From NCBI GenBank assembly GCA_900765185.1, contig CAAFQT010000213.1:1-31148 (forward strand): a stretch of 31,148 nt of DNA, read 5' to 3'. Shown piece after piece: positions 29,243-31,148 of the stretch. The position numbers and the translations under genes are program-made. This stretch comes from an uncultured Collinsella sp. GTDB lineage: Bacteria > Actinomycetota > Coriobacteriia > Coriobacteriales > Coriobacteriaceae. How positions within the stretch are numbered: position 1 is the first letter of the stretch; every line of letters begins with the position of its first letter. The notes beneath the pieces are model-generated. The model saw nothing but the letters and a program-made list of their open reading frames with translations, was not told where the DNA came from and searched no databases.

Positions 29243-31148
29243 ATGGCATTGACCCCCAACGAGGCATATGCGGCCAAGCAGCCGTTTGTGGACAAAGAGA
29301 CACTCGAGCATATCGTCGAGCAGTTCCCCACGCCGTTTCATCTATACGACGAGGCGGGCATCCGCCGCAACATGCAAGAAGTGCGCGACGCCTTTGCATG
29401 GAACCCGGGCTTTAAGGAATACTTTGCCGTCAAGGCCAACCCCAACCCGGCGCTCATCTCCATTCTCAACGAATACGGCTGCGGCTGCGATTGCTCGAGC
29501 TATACCGAGCTCATGATCGCCCGTTCGCTGGGTATCACGGGACACGACATCATGTTCTCGTCCAACGACACGCCGGCGGCAGACTTTGAGCTTGCCGACA
29601 AGCTGGGTGCCATCGTCAACTTTGACGACATCAGCCACATCGAGTTCTTTGAGCGCGTTGCGGGGCCCATCCCCAAGACGGTCAGCTGCCGCTTTAATCC
29701 AGGCGGCCTGTTCCAGCTCTCCAACGGCATCATGGACAACCCGGGCGACTCCAAATATGGCATGACCACCGAGCAGCTCTTCGAGGCCTTCCGCATGCTC
29801 AAGGCCAAGGGCGCCGAGGACTTTGGCATCCACGCATTCCTTGCCAGCAACACTGTCACCAACGACTACTACCCCAAGCTCGCGCGCATCCTCTTTGAGC
29901 TTGCCGTACGCCTGGAGCGCGAGACCGGCGCACACGTCGCCTTCATCAATCTGTCCGGCGGCGTCGGCATCCCCTACCTGTCTGAGCAGCAGGCCAACGA
30001 CATTCGCGCCATCGGCGAGGGAGTACACGCGGCATACGACGAGATCCTGGTTCCCGCCGGCATGGGCGATGTGGCCATCTGCACCGAGATGGGCCGCTTT
30101 ATGTTGGGCCCCTACGGCTGCCTGGTCACCAAGGCCATCCACGAGAAGCAGATCTACAAGGACTATATCGGTGTCGATGCAAGCGCCGTCGATTTGATTC
30201 GCCCTGCCATGTATGGCGCCTACCACCACATTACGGTGATGGGTCAGCCGAGCGGCGCCGACAAGGCCACAGCGCCCGTCACGAACACCTATGACATCAC
30301 GGGCAACCTATGCGAGAACAACGACAAGTTCGCTATCGATCGCAAGCTGCCGCATATCGACATGGGTGACCTGCTTGTAATCCACGATACCGGTGCGCAT
30401 GGCTACTCCATGGGCTACAACTACAACGGACGTCTGCGCTCCGCCGAGGTCCTGCTGCGCCCCGATGGCGCGGCCGACCTCATCCGCCGCGCCGAGCGCC
30501 CGGGCGATTACTTTGCCACGCTCGACGTGCTGCCGTGCGGCCACGAGCTGCTGGCCAAGTCGCGCGCCGAAAGTGCCCGCCGTCGCGCCCAAGACGAGCG
30601 CCTGGCAGTCGCCGCCCAATGGAACAAACGCATCCAGATCGCGGAGGCGAAGGAGAAGAACATGGATATCCGCAACCTCGAGGGCTCGATCGTCGCCCTC
30701 GTCACGCCGTTTAAAAAGGACGGCAGCGTCGACTTTGACGCGCTCGAGCGCCTTATCGATTTCCACTTGCAAAATGGCACCGATGCCATCCTCACCCTGG
30801 GCACCACCGGTGAGAGTGCCACGATGACCGATGACGAGGACAACTCCGTCGTCGCCGCTGTGGTCAAGCATGTTGCAGGACGCGTCCCCGTCATCGCCGG
30901 CTCGGGCTCCAACTCCACGCAGGCCATGCTCACCAAGTCGCTTACTTACCAGGGCTTGGGAGCCGACGGCCTGCTGCTCATTACCCCCTACTACAACAAG
31001 TCCAACGAAGAGGGTATCTATCAGCACTTTAAGGCCGTCGCCGATGCCGTTGACATCCCCTGCATCCTGTACAACATCCCCGGCCGCTGCGGCTGCGGTA
31101 TCAGCGAGCGCAACGTAAGATCGGAAGAGCACACGTCTGAACTCCAGT
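29243..31148 (+). CDS. lysA: LysA-DapA continuous reading frame (partial)
   Basis: Residues 1-427 are diaminopimelate decarboxylase: PLP-dependent, with Lys64 in YFAVKANPNP, HxFxAS-type HAFLASN, LSGGVGIPY and the catalytic-Cys block LCENND (Cys357). It makes lysine from meso-diaminopimelate. There is no stop after the decarboxylase. Residues 428-473 form an Ala/Arg/Glu-rich helical linker, and residue 474 (ATG 30662) opens a DapA domain. I translated every codon from 29243 to 31117 without meeting a stop. Codon bias stays uniform across the linker, so it appears truly coding. Adapter sequence replaces the gene from 31118. A ribosome site before the internal ATG could also yield free DapA. Confidence 0.85.
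   Translation, partial: MALTPNEAYAAKQPFVDKETLEHIVEQFPTPFHLYDEAGIRRNMQEVRDAFAWNPGFKEYFAVKANPNPALISILNEYGCGCDCSSYTELMIARSLGITGHDIMFSSNDTPAADFELADKLGAIVNFDDISHIEFFERVAGPIPKTVSCRFNPGGLFQLSNGIMDNPGDSKYGMTTEQLFEAFRMLKAKGAEDFGIHAFLASNTVTNDYYPKLARILFELAVRLERETGAHVAFINLSGGVGIPYLSEQQANDIRAIGEGVHAAYDEILVPAGMGDVAICTEMGRFMLGPYGCLVTKAIHEKQIYKDYIGVDASAVDLIRPAMYGAYHHITVMGQPSGADKATAPVTNTYDITGNLCENNDKFAIDRKLPHIDMGDLLVIHDTGAHGYSMGYNYNGRLRSAEVLLRPDGAADLIRRAERPGDYFATLDVLPCGHELLAKSRAESARRRAQDERLAVAAQWNKRIQIAEAKEKNMDIRNLEGSIVALVTPFKKDGSVDFDALERLIDFHLQNGTDAILTLGTTGESATMTDDEDNSVVAAVVKHVAGRVPVIAGSGSNSTQAMLTKSLTYQGLGADGLLLITPYYNKSNEEGIYQHFKAVADAVDIPCILYNIPGRCGCGISERNVRSEEHTSELQ
30648..30664 (+). promoter_or_regulatory. 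Internal ribosome site and start for DapA
   Basis: AAGGAG followed 6 bases later by ATG (30662), in frame with the upstream LysA. It would allow DapA to be made alone as well as, or instead of, the fusion. Confidence 0.6.
30662..31117 (+). CDS. dapA: 4-hydroxy-tetrahydrodipicolinate synthase (5' part)
   Basis: First 152 residues of DapA, which condenses pyruvate and aspartate semialdehyde in the first committed step of diaminopimelate/lysine synthesis. Seen: the N-terminal GSIVALVTPFKKDGSVD, the TT pair in LGTTGES (residues 48-49), GSGSNST and the YNIPGR strand with catalytic Tyr near 137. The Schiff-base Lys (about residue 165) lies beyond the contig end. The region is in frame with lysA upstream. 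Confidence 0.93.
31118..31148 (+). other. Illumina TruSeq adapter sequence
   Basis: The last 31 bases begin AGATCGGAAGAGCACACGTC and continue as the standard Illumina index-read adapter. They are library sequence, not genomic DNA, and truncate dapA at the contig end. Confidence 0.97.

Noticed and set aside
1..31148. Phage, insertion sequence, CRISPR, tRNA or rRNA genes
   Set aside because: I found no transposase, integrase, repeat-spacer array or cloverleaf-like gene. The accessory signals are short palindromes and a possible acquired LysR-MFS pair.

Overview
The window looks like chromosome from a high-GC anaerobic gut actinobacterium of the class Coriobacteriia, most likely Collinsella or a close relative. 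This is inferred from gene content and codon use; no search was run. It is an assembly contig end: the last 31 bases (31118-31148) are Illumina TruSeq adapter sequence, not genome.

Layout. 1-323: two inverted copies of a 53-bp palindromic repeat and a relic of a glycosyltransferase 3' end. 324-2550 (minus): UDP-galactopyranose mutase (glf) and a family 2 glycosyltransferase, a cell-surface glycan pair. 2782-6636: phosphate acetyltransferase (pta, plus) and two tandem acetate kinases (minus), the Pta-Ack acetate/ATP route. A 131-bp nested cruciform follows pta. 6739-11141 (minus): xseA, xseB, a HIT protein, a LysR regulator and an MFS transporter; the last two have a lower-GC character. 11230-13271 (minus): a YugP-type membrane zinc peptidase and RNase D, separated by a 32-bp inverted repeat. 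13370-14389 (plus): a diacylglycerol-kinase-family protein and a 30-residue membrane peptide. 14697-16646: a secreted, sortase-anchored C69 dipeptidase.

16700-20324 (plus) is the most striking regulatory locus. A 22-residue leader peptide with three consecutive Trp codons is followed by an intrinsic terminator, then a TrpP-like ECF S component, a double-ATPase ECF A protein and an EcfT protein. I read this as an ECF tryptophan importer under ribosome-mediated attenuation. The segment just after the Trp codons is also complementary (20 of 21 bases) to the leader downstream of the terminator.

20450-22537 (minus): an ATP-grasp ligase and an Asp/Glu racemase, together resembling the D-aspartate ligase/racemase pair that builds peptidoglycan cross-bridges. 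22772-24772 (plus): a MOSC-domain protein and a secreted coiled-coil cell-wall hydrolase. 24810-28864 (minus): an HTH protein with a membrane Ser/Thr kinase, an FxLYD protein whose Shine-Dalgarno lies inside a 14-bp hairpin, a small membrane protein and an M20 amidohydrolase.

29012-31117 (plus): a lysine riboswitch controls a continuous reading frame that joins diaminopimelate decarboxylase (LysA, last step of lysine synthesis) in frame to dihydrodipicolinate synthase (DapA, first committed step). DapA is cut by the contig end.
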